A DNA stretch of 25,616 nt from a virus, in IMG/VR virus record IMGVR_UViG_3300025586_000024, positions 1-25,616 of that record. The stretch is one strand, 5' to 3'. The notes beneath the pieces are model-generated. The model was given only the letters and a program-made list of their open reading frames with translations, was not told the DNA's origin and ran no database searches. Every line of letters starts with the position of its first letter. Positions within the stretch are counted from its first letter, which is position 1. Position numbers and translations under genes: made by a program. Shown one piece after another: positions 16,552-24,662 of the stretch.

Positions 16552-16966
16552 CCATAAAGATAGTACCGCTTGGGAAAGTTGCTACTCCTGTATCGCTTAA
16601 TGTCGAAGCATTAGAAGTATATCCCTGCGCATCCCCTGAAGCACCGCTAAACCTGACTATCTCGTTATCTGTTGAACTAATTTTATCAATCTTATCTTCT
16701 ATGCTTGCATTGGCATTTGTGATGTTTGATTGAAGCACATCTATACTTGCGTTAGCCCTTGTAATATCGGTCTCGTTGTTTTCAATGCTGGCATTAGCAC
16801 GAGTTATATCTAAGCTTGCGGCATATCTGGCATCATTATAGCCCTTGTTGCCAACATCATTATCATTGATTGGGTTATCGTTAGCTTCAAGGTCTTGAAA
16901 TGCACCGTCTTTTGGTTGCCTTTGCCCTATTGTTGTATTCTCTAAAGAACGGCTCCACCCACCCAT
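16523..16966 (-). CDS. Tail or head fibre-like protein, apparent frame disruption near its C-terminus
   Basis: 147 residues as read, from ATG 16966 with AAAGGAG upstream. N-terminal part has VGNKGYNDARYAA, a common phage fibre phrase; then three 14-residue units starting ITRANASI, ITRANASI and ITNANASI (residues 54-95, two heptads each), forming a coiled-coil shaft; then GASGDAQGYTSNASTLSD and a beta-turn segment GVATFPSGTIFM, as in trimeric fibres. The last nine residues (GRNYYAFDC) look abnormal: skipping one G at 16552 gives the standard fibre ending (separate entry). Fibre identity is clear in type but its target is unknown. Confidence 0.7.
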   Translation of the reverse strand: MGGWSRSLENTTIGQRQPKDGAFQDLEANDNPINDNDVGNKGYNDARYAASLDITRANASIENNETDITRANASIDVLQSNITNANASIEDKIDKISSTDNEIVRFSGASGDAQGYTSNASTLSDTGVATFPSGTIFMGRNYYAFDC

Positions 16967-17006
16967 AACAAAATCTCCTTTTTTACAATTTATTGTGTCC
17001 TAAAAT

Positions 17007-17375
17007 TTATTCTTTTGAAATTATTAAATCCACATCTAATACAACAGGGCTTGCATTTGCTTCATTAGCTTTAAACTTAATCCATGTCGTACCAATAAGA
17101 GAAACATCAACCCTGTCTCTACTTGCTGTCGCAACACTTGACTTAAATAAAGGGTGTATAGCTGTAGCATTAGCAGGAGTATAAAATGTTTCATCTGGCG
17201 TATCGCCAATCTGATATGTTACTGCTACATTCCCGCCACCCGAAGCGTTTAAGTCAGTCCAAAACAATGTTTCAGGGCCACATTTACCAAGAAATATCGG
17301 AGTTGCAAGCACAATGCTGGCATTCTTTGCAATCGTTCTATTTGAAAACACTGTTATTTTTTCTGTTAACCCCAT
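17007..17375 (-). CDS. Small beta-rich putative virion surface protein
   Basis: 122 residues with strong SD (GGAGG, 9 bases before the ATG). Predicted beta-rich, with short strands split by polar turns (ITVFSNRTIAKNASIVLA, VAVTYQIGDTPDETFYTP, TWIKFKANEANASPVVLDV). No signal peptide, membrane segment or catalytic motif. The strong SD and position in the decoration and fibre block suggest a structural protein displayed on capsid or fibre (inference). It contains four N-A-S/T tripeptides in 122 residues, one followed by proline. No family recognised. Confidence 0.6.
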   Translation of the reverse strand: MGLTEKITVFSNRTIAKNASIVLATPIFLGKCGPETLFWTDLNASGGGNVAVTYQIGDTPDETFYTPANATAIHPLFKSSVATASRDRVDVSLIGTTWIKFKANEANASPVVLDVDLIISKE

Positions 17376-17409
17376 AATAAAAACCTCCAGACTCTTATTT
17401 ATTTTCTAC

Positions 17410-17784
17410 CTATCCAGTGATATCGTAAGTTACTGTTGACATTGGCGTTGCTGACCTACCAATATTGCCTCTATTTGATAATTGTATAGTTGACAAACTC
17501 CCAGTTAAAATAAATATGCCATCGGCTTTAACATCAAGAGATGCGTTTGCAGTAGTGCCTCCGCCTATCGTAACATTTATATCATTGTCAGGGGAGATCA
17601 TTACTGTCTTAGCAGATACCAATCCGGCAGGCATTATGCTAATATCAAGGCTACCATAAGAGATTTTGACATCATTTCGCCCACCTTCAGTAATAGTCGT
17701 ATCTACAGAAAAGTTCTTGAATCGAGTTTGTACATCACTATCGTACCCTCGGACATGCCCTGATATTTTTGTTTCTTTAGCCAT
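17410..17784 (-). CDS. Small beta-rich putative structural protein
   Basis: 124 residues. Its ATG overlaps the end of the upstream glycosyltransferase by 8 bases, with AAGG upstream, so the two genes are co-expressed. Sequence is made of short strands and turns (KISYGSLDISIMPAGLVSA, DINVTIGGGTTANASLDV, GIFILTGSLSTIQLSN) and has no hydrophobic signal. Looks like a small virion protein, perhaps a capsid or tail decoration. No family recognised. Confidence 0.6.
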   Translation of the reverse strand: MAKETKISGHVRGYDSDVQTRFKNFSVDTTITEGGRNDVKISYGSLDISIMPAGLVSAKTVMISPDNDINVTIGGGTTANASLDVKADGIFILTGSLSTIQLSNRGNIGRSATPMSTVTYDITG

Positions 17785-18829
17785 TGTTTATTACCTTTTT
17801 TATTAAATCCTCTACAACATGGATATGCTTTTCCATTGTGCATTCAGGAGCAAGTTTATCTACAGCAACCTTACAGGCTGGATACGCTTCCTCAAGCACT
17901 TCTGGTTTAATATCTTCTATCCTGTTAAAGGCTACTCCGATACCTGTTTCTTTAACGTACTTAGCTGTCGCTGGAGCACCTAATACTATAATAGGAAGAC
18001 CGCAAGCCAAATATTCCTGCTCTTTATTGGTTCTTGTCAGGTTTACCTGTTTTTGATCTAATTTTGGATTATTAAAAACGCAAAGTCCCCATTTCTTAAA
18101 TCGCAATGCTTCCATTAATTTTGGGTAAATCTTAGGCTGGTATGTGAAGCAGCCCAAATTTCCATAAGTATTATAGGCATCTCCATTCCCTGGTATCAAA
18201 TGCACTTCATTCCCATTGTTAACAAGCTGTTGTATAATAGGGTATAAATGTCTGTATTGAAATTGTTTGGTTTTATAAGGTGGGCTTTCTGCACCGCCTT
18301 CATAAACTAATCCACTCCGCTGCTCTATAGGCGGCATTGGCATCCTATGCCATTCATCATTACAATAGTGCTCCAACACGGCTGTTGGCTTATCTCGTAA
18401 CTGGTCTCTATGTAAATCAACGATAAATTCTTGTACTTCTTCGCTTACCATTAAAAGGCCATCACAATTGGTCATTGCTTTAAATTCATCAAGGGGCAAC
18501 ATACCCTGTCTGATACTATCTAAATCATGGGCATCAAGAATAATCTTGGCGTCAGGCTTGACTTCCCGTATCCAATTCAATGGATAGTTTGGCTCATTCG
18601 CATAGATAAAAATATCTGCGTCTATCTCTCTGATAGCATTCTTAAACTGAGTTTCATTGTGGTAAAAAGAAAACGAATCAAAGATGTCTGTCCCATAACT
18701 TATTTGATTTGCCACGCCGTGTATAGAATACCTACCAGTTTTTTTAAGAGCTTTAGCAATCTTAATAACCCTGATACATGCATGCCAGCTTGCATAACAA
18801 ATTTTTATTTTCTTAGTTTCTTCAGCCAT
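17777..18829 (-). CDS. GT-B glycosyltransferase (GT4-like)
   Basis: 350 residues. Two Rossmann halves: N-terminal KIKICYASWHACIRVIKIAK (8-27) with IILDAHDLDSIRQG (96-109), and a C-terminal nucleotide-sugar half with VHLIPGNGDAYN and the GT4-type motif KEQEYLACGLPIIVLGAP (269-286), in which E272 would bind the donor. A retaining GT4-type mechanism is likely; the sugar and acceptor are unknown. There is no membrane anchor, so it acts in the cytoplasm on nucleotide sugars. It is the third gene of a glycosylation cassette and overlaps the following putative virion gene, so it may glycosylate virion proteins or alter host surface sugars (inference). Confidence 0.8.
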   Translation of the reverse strand: MAEETKKIKICYASWHACIRVIKIAKALKKTGRYSIHGVANQISYGTDIFDSFSFYHNETQFKNAIREIDADIFIYANEPNYPLNWIREVKPDAKIILDAHDLDSIRQGMLPLDEFKAMTNCDGLLMVSEEVQEFIVDLHRDQLRDKPTAVLEHYCNDEWHRMPMPPIEQRSGLVYEGGAESPPYKTKQFQYRHLYPIIQQLVNNGNEVHLIPGNGDAYNTYGNLGCFTYQPKIYPKLMEALRFKKWGLCVFNNPKLDQKQVNLTRTNKEQEYLACGLPIIVLGAPATAKYVKETGIGVAFNRIEDIKPEVLEEAYPACKVAVDKLAPECTMEKHIHVVEDLIKKVINNG

Positions 18830-18891
18830 ATTATTTTATTTACCCTTTCCCCCAAACTATTGCTTTGGTTGGGAATTTAAGAATGTTAATA

Positions 18892-19134
18892 TTATTTAGT
18901 TAAGCGTGTTATATATTTTCTATGGAACCCAAAAGTCCTTGCAACCTTACGGAGCATAATGCCTTTATTAAGCATTCTTAACGCTTTTTCACGCTGTCCT
19001 TGCGCAAGGATTACGTATTCATCAATCTCCCAATCAGGCTGTTTAAGAGTTTTTAAAGACGGTATTTCTATATCTTCTTCCGCAGGAATATCTTCTTCTT
19101 CTTCTTTTTTTTCTTTGCTGTATTTTTTATTCAT
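18892..19134 (-). CDS. Small helix-turn-helix protein between two glycosyltransferase genes
   Basis: 80 residues. The N-terminal third is very charged (EKKEEEEDIPAEEDIEIP). The C-terminal part, QREKALRMLNKGIMLRKVAR and FGFHRKYITRLTK, has the spacing of a resolvase-type or transposase-type helix-turn-helix (residues about 47-80). It has a good SD (GAGAGGCG, inside the end of the upstream 960-residue gene) and its ATG is 5 bases after that stop. It could regulate the cassette, or be a small DNA-binding part of something larger. Function is inference. Confidence 0.6.
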   Translation of the reverse strand: MNKKYSKEKKEEEEDIPAEEDIEIPSLKTLKQPDWEIDEYVILAQGQREKALRMLNKGIMLRKVARTFGFHRKYITRLTK

Positions 19135-19138
19135 AATA

Positions 19139-22021
19139 TTATCGCCTCTCTTCTTTTCCTGTTGCTATTTTTATAATCTTCTCAGCTACTTTATCCCATG
19201 TGTGGTTCTCTAAAACTTTACGATACCCTGATGCTGCTATTTCTTCTCGCAGCTCAGAATCTTTTATAAGAATATCAATGTTTTCTATCATTTCGTATTC
19301 AGCTTCAAACCACAAGACTTCCTTGTTCCTAGTAAAGTAATTTTCAAGTCCTTTGCTATATTCTGTTAAAACGCAGCCCTTATTTGCCATATATCGCATA
19401 ATACGATCTGAAAAACTATCTTCATTTGAATCTGTATTATTTATTGCCAAAAGGATTCTGCCTTCAGCACACGCTTGATTAAAAGCTTCTCCGCAAACAG
19501 AGGCTTCGTAACCTTGCCCGTATTCCTTGACAGAATATCCAGCATCTTCAATGGCAGCTAATGCTACTTCTCTCTTGGTTGTTTTTTGCCCGATAAAAAC
19601 TACATCATATTTTTTCTCAACATTTTCAAATGGATGAAATTCTTTCGGGTCTATCCCTTGTAAAATGTGGTATATATCTGGCAAGCGGCATTCGCCTTCT
19701 GTTAATTCGTTATAAACCGCTTTAGCAGTCACAACGCTAAAATCTGCTGCTCCGGCCATCTTATAATACTCTTTATCGGTTTTCAAATGTGTTGCGGCAT
19801 CCATCATATACCAGCAAGTTTTCGCATTCCGGCCACAAGCTGTTATTGTTTTGGCTGTAACCCCATTGCATTTACAAAAGATAATTAAATCGTAATTTGC
19901 TGAGGACTTTACTATCTCTTGATTTGTTTTCTCCCATCCTATTTTGCTTGCAACTGTTCTGTAATTAAATCCGTCAACATGGTAGCCAGCACTATCAAAG
20001 GCTTTGGCGAAGGGTATGTTGGTTCCGCCTGCAACATCAAAAACACCGACCATGCCTATTCTTTTGATTGGAATTATACCGTTGCTGATATTCATTTTTT
20101 TAAGCTCGGCAGTAGTTGGGGATGCACACGTTGGTATAATGCCCCCGTTTGGCAATTTACAAAATCTACGTTCTTCACTAATAGCATATTCCCCACGTTT
20201 TTTTAAAATTGGTTTTTTAAAAATCAGCATATCAGAAACATTTGCCACAAAGTTAAACCCATTCTTAGTCATATCTTTAATAACGGTTTCGTTAGGCACT
20301 AAATGTATGTGTGCGTGAGCATCTGTTTTGCCAACATAAACAAACATTTCGCCATTATTTTTTAAAAGCCTATAACATTCTTTCATTGATTGCTGATAGA
20401 CTTCTTCTGGCAAATGCTCGTAAAAATCTATACAATGTATATTGTCATAATATCCATCAGGTTTGTTAATATTCTGGCAATCGCCTATCCATATATCTTC
20501 TAAGTTAGGCATTAGTTTTTTATAAAAAGGAATTGCGTTTGAAAGTCCGTGATTAAAATCTAAAGCATCAATTTTTACATCTGGATACTTCTGGCTTAAT
20601 TGATAAAGGGTTTTACCGTTCTGAAAACCTATATCTAAAACTCTTCCATTAATTTCAATACCGTCAAACCAATTCTTCCATCTATCTATATAGCCTTGGG
20701 GCCAAGGGTCTGCGTATTTATCTAAAAGTGTTTGCTCAGAAGTAATATTCTTAATCCAATCCTCTGATTTCTTTGAATATGAATCTGGAGAATATTCAAA
20801 TGTTTCTCCCTTCGCATTTATATATTTGTTAGCATCCATTTTAATTTCTATAGGCTTGTCTAACCCTTTGAATTTAAGGCATTCATCGCAAAGGCAAGCA
20901 GGGTCATGCCCGAAGCCATTGGCGCTAAAATCGTGCGATCTGCTTGAGATAATCTTTTCGTTATTTTGCAAAATAGGCATTGAGCCAACGTTATGGATTA
21001 AACCGCCTCCGTCAAATCTTTTGCCATACATCTCCCCAAGCAACTGGTTAATATAAACCATCGCTTCTTTATACAGTGTCTCCGGCTGGTCATTGTACAT
21101 GCCTAATCCGGTTTTCATAAAAACAACATCTGCCTCAAGAGGGTTATCATCAACCATGTGCCTCTGTTCTTCATGTCCATAAATAAAACTTGGGCATCCG
21201 CATTGTACACTCAGGTGTGTCGGGCCGCTTTGAGAACTTATCGAACATAGCGCTGAATTTAACATTGCGATTGTAATATCAAGGCTTTGGGATATATCGA
21301 TATCAGCTAAATCAATAACATCTCCATATTCCTTAGCTATCCCCAAAAGGCAATTGCCATCTTTTGTGCCGCCAATTGCGAAAGTAACTTTATCCCCGAA
21401 CTGATCGTAAAGCCTTTCAAATAGATTCTCCCAATATGATCTCGGCCAGTTGTTTGAAGGCAAGGGGTTTCTTAAATCTTCACAATGCCGTATCTGGTTA
21501 TTCACAACGTCTAAGAAGGTTTTTCTATGCACCTCACGAGCGAACACAATCACAACAGGCTTGCCACCATGCTGTTGAATTAACCTCTTGCTTTCTGTAA
21601 CAGCATTTGCTGATGCCGTTAATTTGTCAAAGAGCACGTGTTTATTATTGCGAAGTATTTTGTTAAAGCCCCTTGGAGGCTTAGTCCAGACAATATTTTG
21701 AGATATATATTTACTCTCAAGCTTATCTTTAAAATATTTTATAATCTTCGCATACATCTTTTGTCCGCATAAAGATTCAAAACAATCGCAATCGTACTTT
21801 TCTTTCGTAAACCAATCTGGCAAACTCCAAAATTCATCTGCAATCCCGTTTTGGTACAATGAATGCCTACCTTTATAACTCGCCACAATGATTTTACGGT
21901 CTTTATATTGTTGCCTGAGCCATCTTACATGTGGCATCCAGTGAGATAATTCCCACCCGAACTCACCTAAAAATGGCCCTGCAAAAACAACTCCGTTTGA
22001 TTCTATTTTTTGGTCACTCAT
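19139..22021 (-). CDS. Trifunctional glycosyltransferase-methyltransferase-glycosyltransferase fusion
   Basis: 960 residues in one open frame; ATG follows GGGGGGA by 11 bases. Residues 10-330 form a GT9-like GT-B domain: GPFLGEFGWELSHWMPHVRW at the start and ISSQSGPTHLSVQCGCPSF (261-279) near the donor site. A linker with a small cysteine cluster follows (C376, C378, C381 in DPACLCDECLKF). Residues 430-605 are a class I SAM-dependent methyltransferase: VLDIGFQNGKTLYQL (motif I), then D488 in KIDALDFN, and IHCIDFYEHLPEEVYQQSMK. Residues 653-955 are a CgeB/DUF3880-like glycosyltransferase: IGMVGVFDVAGGTNIPFA, IYHILQGIDPKEFHPF, SDRIMRYMANKGCVLTEYS and a final GYRKVLENHTWDKVAEKI. It would transfer two sugars and methylate a sugar or protein in the cytoplasm. 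Substrates are unknown. Confidence 0.8.
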   Translation of the reverse strand: MSDQKIESNGVVFAGPFLGEFGWELSHWMPHVRWLRQQYKDRKIIVASYKGRHSLYQNGIADEFWSLPDWFTKEKYDCDCFESLCGQKMYAKIIKYFKDKLESKYISQNIVWTKPPRGFNKILRNNKHVLFDKLTASANAVTESKRLIQQHGGKPVVIVFAREVHRKTFLDVVNNQIRHCEDLRNPLPSNNWPRSYWENLFERLYDQFGDKVTFAIGGTKDGNCLLGIAKEYGDVIDLADIDISQSLDITIAMLNSALCSISSQSGPTHLSVQCGCPSFIYGHEEQRHMVDDNPLEADVVFMKTGLGMYNDQPETLYKEAMVYINQLLGEMYGKRFDGGGLIHNVGSMPILQNNEKIISSRSHDFSANGFGHDPACLCDECLKFKGLDKPIEIKMDANKYINAKGETFEYSPDSYSKKSEDWIKNITSEQTLLDKYADPWPQGYIDRWKNWFDGIEINGRVLDIGFQNGKTLYQLSQKYPDVKIDALDFNHGLSNAIPFYKKLMPNLEDIWIGDCQNINKPDGYYDNIHCIDFYEHLPEEVYQQSMKECYRLLKNNGEMFVYVGKTDAHAHIHLVPNETVIKDMTKNGFNFVANVSDMLIFKKPILKKRGEYAISEERRFCKLPNGGIIPTCASPTTAELKKMNISNGIIPIKRIGMVGVFDVAGGTNIPFAKAFDSAGYHVDGFNYRTVASKIGWEKTNQEIVKSSANYDLIIFCKCNGVTAKTITACGRNAKTCWYMMDAATHLKTDKEYYKMAGAADFSVVTAKAVYNELTEGECRLPDIYHILQGIDPKEFHPFENVEKKYDVVFIGQKTTKREVALAAIEDAGYSVKEYGQGYEASVCGEAFNQACAEGRILLAINNTDSNEDSFSDRIMRYMANKGCVLTEYSKGLENYFTRNKEVLWFEAEYEMIENIDILIKDSELREEIAASGYRKVLENHTWDKVAEKIIKIATGKEERR

Positions 22022-22078
22022 TTTGTTATTTGTCCCCCCATAATATTTTTTTTGGGTTAGGTTATTTTAAAAGTCAGG

Positions 22079-22720
22079 CTATGCTCTTGACATAACATCA
22101 ATATAAATATCAGCTTCCCCACCATCAAGACTTGCGCCATACCAAAGGGATGCCGTTACATAAGCATTTATTAGTGTTGCCGTGGTATATGTTTTGTGCG
22201 TAAGAGAACCGGAAAGTGTTCTAATGTACGAACCTTTTTCTCCAGTAGTGCCATCCCATGCCCATCCTATCGGGGTTGCAAGCTGAGTAGCTAAGAAACC
22301 AGTTGGCTCACCAGCGTCTCCAACAGCAATACGAAGCAGGTCTGTTGAGGCTCCCCTTTTAAACGATACTCTTGCGTTTCCAACAGCATCATAAATGGTG
22401 TCACCAGGGCTTGCTCTAAATAATGGTACAGTATTAAAACGAGATGCTATAGAAAGGTCGGCTGTGGTTATTGTTACTTTCTCAGTGCGCAAAACATTCT
22501 TAAGGTTGGTAATCTTATTGTTGCCTAAATCTAATGTGGCCTGAAAAGTAACGGGGTCTGCCAGTATAATTTCATCGGCATTTATGGTATAGTCACCATC
22601 AATAGATGCAGTTAAGGTAGTTTTGACATGCGTAGTTTCAGCACCATTATAAGTGGTCGTGTGGTCTGTATGGAAATGTTTTAATCTTTTTGATCTTGTA
22701 AGAGTTGGCTTACCGGACAT
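22079..22720 (-). CDS. Beta-rich putative capsid decoration or fibre protein
   Basis: 213 residues with SD GGGAGGGAG before the ATG. Contains a fibre-like LDLGNNKITNLKNV strand, then SPGDTIYDAVGNARVSFKRG, DAGEPTGFLATQLATPIGWA and GSYIRTLSGSLTHKTYTTAT, ending in DGGEADIYIDVMSRA. These alternating strands and glycine turns resemble beta-sandwich decoration and fibre-tip domains. It lies between a capsid-associated gene and the glycosylation cassette, so it could be both displayed on the virion and a substrate of that cassette (inference). No family recognised. Confidence 0.6.
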   Translation of the reverse strand: MSGKPTLTRSKRLKHFHTDHTTTYNGAETTHVKTTLTASIDGDYTINADEIILADPVTFQATLDLGNNKITNLKNVLRTEKVTITTADLSIASRFNTVPLFRASPGDTIYDAVGNARVSFKRGASTDLLRIAVGDAGEPTGFLATQLATPIGWAWDGTTGEKGSYIRTLSGSLTHKTYTTATLINAYVTASLWYGASLDGGEADIYIDVMSRA

Positions 22721-22846
22721 AATAATCTCCCTCCCTTAATAAATTAATTGTTTAAGGAGAGGCTTGTCTCTGTATTTTTGGGCGCTAACAACTAAATATT
22801 TTTAAATTTTTATTCTTACTACCCATTTAACAGGAACCTCTCGGTT
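22721..22846 (-). other. AT-rich intergenic stretch
   Basis: 126 bases without a gene. A small stem AACC-GAGA-GGTT with a GNRA-type loop lies at 22835-22846, touching the end of the upstream gene. I see no convincing -35/-10 pair. It may allow independent expression of the next gene, but nothing proves it. Confidence 0.3.
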
Positions 22847-23242
22847 TTATTTTTTCTTATTCTTAGACCCTTTAGGTCTGCCAGTCTTTTTTTTAGACTT
22901 GCCTTTTTTCGTAGCCTTCGGTTTCTTTGGCTTTATAACCTTTGGCTTTTTTTTAGCCTTTTCAGGCTCTTTGGCTTCATCTGCCTCATCACCTAAAAGC
23001 TTATTAATCTTATCTTGATTAATCTGAGCCGCTGTCTTATTTTTTGGCTCTACGTTTTCTTCCTCTTTCTTTTCTACTTCGATATTATCAATTTCAACAA
23101 GAGAACATATCCTTGTTTCTACCAAGATAGATTTCTTTTCAAGCCAGAATCTAATAGCCTCTGGTGCCTCTTTATAGGGCCATTGCTGCCCTTGTTCATA
23201 TCCAGCAAGTGAAATATTTATTTTTATAAATCGTTGTTTCAT
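22847..23242 (-). CDS. Capsid-region protein with lysine-rich AT-hook tail
   Basis: 131 residues from ATG 23242, which has AGGAG eight bases upstream; ATG 23248 is too close to that site. An N-terminal domain of about 58 residues (KINISLAGYEQGQQWPYK, AIRFWLEKKSILVETRICS) is followed by an acidic linker (KKEEENVEPKN) and a lysine-rich tail. The tail ends in the AT-hook sequence KTGRPKGSKNKKK (GRP core near residues 121-123), which in other proteins binds the minor groove of AT-rich DNA. As the gene right after the major capsid, it may be a capsid-associated DNA-binding protein. That is inference; the N-terminal family is not recognised. Confidence 0.65.
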   Translation of the reverse strand: MKQRFIKINISLAGYEQGQQWPYKEAPEAIRFWLEKKSILVETRICSLVEIDNIEVEKKEEENVEPKNKTAAQINQDKINKLLGDEADEAKEPEKAKKKPKVIKPKKPKATKKGKSKKKTGRPKGSKNKKK

Positions 23243-23284
23243 TATCATTACTCCTGATATTTAGGGTAGTAAGGTTGTTATAAC

Positions 23285-23317
23285 CATAGTGAAAGTTAAA
23301 GTATCCCTTTCACTATG
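23285..23317 (-). terminator. Perfect 11-bp hairpin after the major capsid gene
   Basis: Arms 23285-23295 and 23307-23317 (CATAGTGAAAG and CTTTCACTATG) with an 11-base loop, starting 13 bases after the capsid stop. No T run follows on the minus strand, so it is not a classic intrinsic terminator; it may act as a stability or processing stem or a partial terminator that sets high capsid expression. A weak promoter-like pair (TTTACA, 16 bases, GATACT) overlaps it. Confidence 0.45.
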
Positions 23318-23330
23318 ATTATGTAAACAT

Positions 23331-24662
23331 TTAGAATACCTCTAAAGTTGCGAATCCGCCTGGCCCCCATACGATGGGGCCGCATCTCGAAAATGTGCCT
23401 GCTGTAATACCCCAATTAGGTTTCTTTACAAACTCCTGAGAATAAACATGAACACCAGGGGAAAGTGTATCTTCAGGACTCGTCTGACATGGCAAAGACG
23501 CAAATCTCTGCAAGTCTGTACGAGTTGTTTTAAATATCAGCTTATCATCATTCACAAATCTTTTGCTATAAACGATGAAATCACCAGTCTGCATTGAAAC
23601 ATCTGAAAGATCAGACGCAGCAAAGGTAAGTGTGTTAGTAGTCTTGTTTGTGATAGTAACAAGCCTCTGTATGCCATTGGCGGTATGGAACATAACTTTC
23701 AAGCTAACTGTTCCGTCAGCCCCAGGTAGCGGAGAATCATTATCCACGACAACGGTAGTAGAACTATTTTTAACTGTCGGAGTTTTAATAACCATACGCT
23801 CTGCATAAGTCCTGTCATCTACGACAAACTTAACATTACCACTTACAACCTTATTAAGAGTTGTTGCTGCTGCTTCGGTAGCCAACATAGTTCTTGACAG
23901 CTCAGGATTTTTCTCAATCCATGAGGTTGTTTCATCGGCATCTATCAATCTTTGTGCTGCCAATGTTGACATCCATATTTCAGTTACCTGTACACCCAAT
24001 GTTTGGGCTAAATATAGAATCATTTGGTTAATATCTTTAATTGGTGTTGCAGATGCGGCTGTAGCCCATGTGCCACCAGTTGTCCATCCGCCATAAGAAA
24101 CAGTACCAGCGGAGACAGCAGATAAACGATAATGAGGCTCAAGGATATAATCCGTTGAGCTTGGGCCAGGATAGTAATAGTCAATTCCATCACCAAAAAT
24201 ATGGAAATTTCCTGCGCCAATTAAAGCACCACAGAAAGCCTCTTTAAATGTTTCAAATCTGTGTTTCTGATGTGCCATAGCATTTCTCATCATGCCCTCA
24301 CCCCAAAGATTCGGGGTTGTACCATCAGCTTTATAAGGAGCCGTTGGGTTTTTTACTTGCACAAGGTCTTTGCTATCAAATCGAGAATACTCTCCAAAAT
24401 ACCCTGCGGAGAAACTTTTGTAAAAGCCACCAGGAATACCAACTGGCATCGGGTCTGCCCCAAGAGTTGTTGGAGGGGTCATGCCCCAGAAGTTATGCTG
24501 AAAATATGCAATCGCTTCGTCAGTAGTATATGCTTCGTCAGGGAAAAATGCCTGTTGCGCTTTATTTATATCAGGATACATAGGCGCAATAACGTCATAA
24601 ATACCCTTGATTACGTTAGGACTAAAAATCCTATTTGCAATGTAGTGAGAACTTCCTTCCAT
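23331..24662 (-). CDS. Major capsid protein (gpE-like, HK97 fold) with inserted domain
   Basis: 443 residues, preceded by a strong SD (AAAGGAGGTGA). Features of the lambda gpE-like family: an E-loop-like GEYSRFDSKDLVQVKNPT, a helical spine (AHQKHRFETFKEAFCGALIG), the strand region GVQVTEIWMSTLAAQRLI, then NVKFVVDDRTYAE, and later YSKRFVNDDKLIFKTTR and a C-terminal PVWGPGG-type ending (PIVWGPGGFATLEVF). Between FVVDDRTYAE and KRFVND, residues about 290-366 form an extra beta-rich domain (TVSLKVMFHTANG, RLVTITNKTTNTLTFA), which makes it longer than typical family members. An insertion there fits an I-domain or capsid-surface domain. Position and sequence agree. Confidence 0.85.
   Translation of the reverse strand: MEGSSHYIANRIFSPNVIKGIYDVIAPMYPDINKAQQAFFPDEAYTTDEAIAYFQHNFWGMTPPTTLGADPMPVGIPGGFYKSFSAGYFGEYSRFDSKDLVQVKNPTAPYKADGTTPNLWGEGMMRNAMAHQKHRFETFKEAFCGALIGAGNFHIFGDGIDYYYPGPSSTDYILEPHYRLSAVSAGTVSYGGWTTGGTWATAASATPIKDINQMILYLAQTLGVQVTEIWMSTLAAQRLIDADETTSWIEKNPELSRTMLATEAAATTLNKVVSGNVKFVVDDRTYAERMVIKTPTVKNSSTTVVVDNDSPLPGADGTVSLKVMFHTANGIQRLVTITNKTTNTLTFAASDLSDVSMQTGDFIVYSKRFVNDDKLIFKTTRTDLQRFASLPCQTSPEDTLSPGVHVYSQEFVKKPNWGITAGTFSRCGPIVWGPGGFATLEVF

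Noticed and set aside
22744-22766. GAGA/TCTC stem followed by a T run on the plus strand as a terminator
   Set aside because: The stem has only four base pairs and faces against transcription of all genes.
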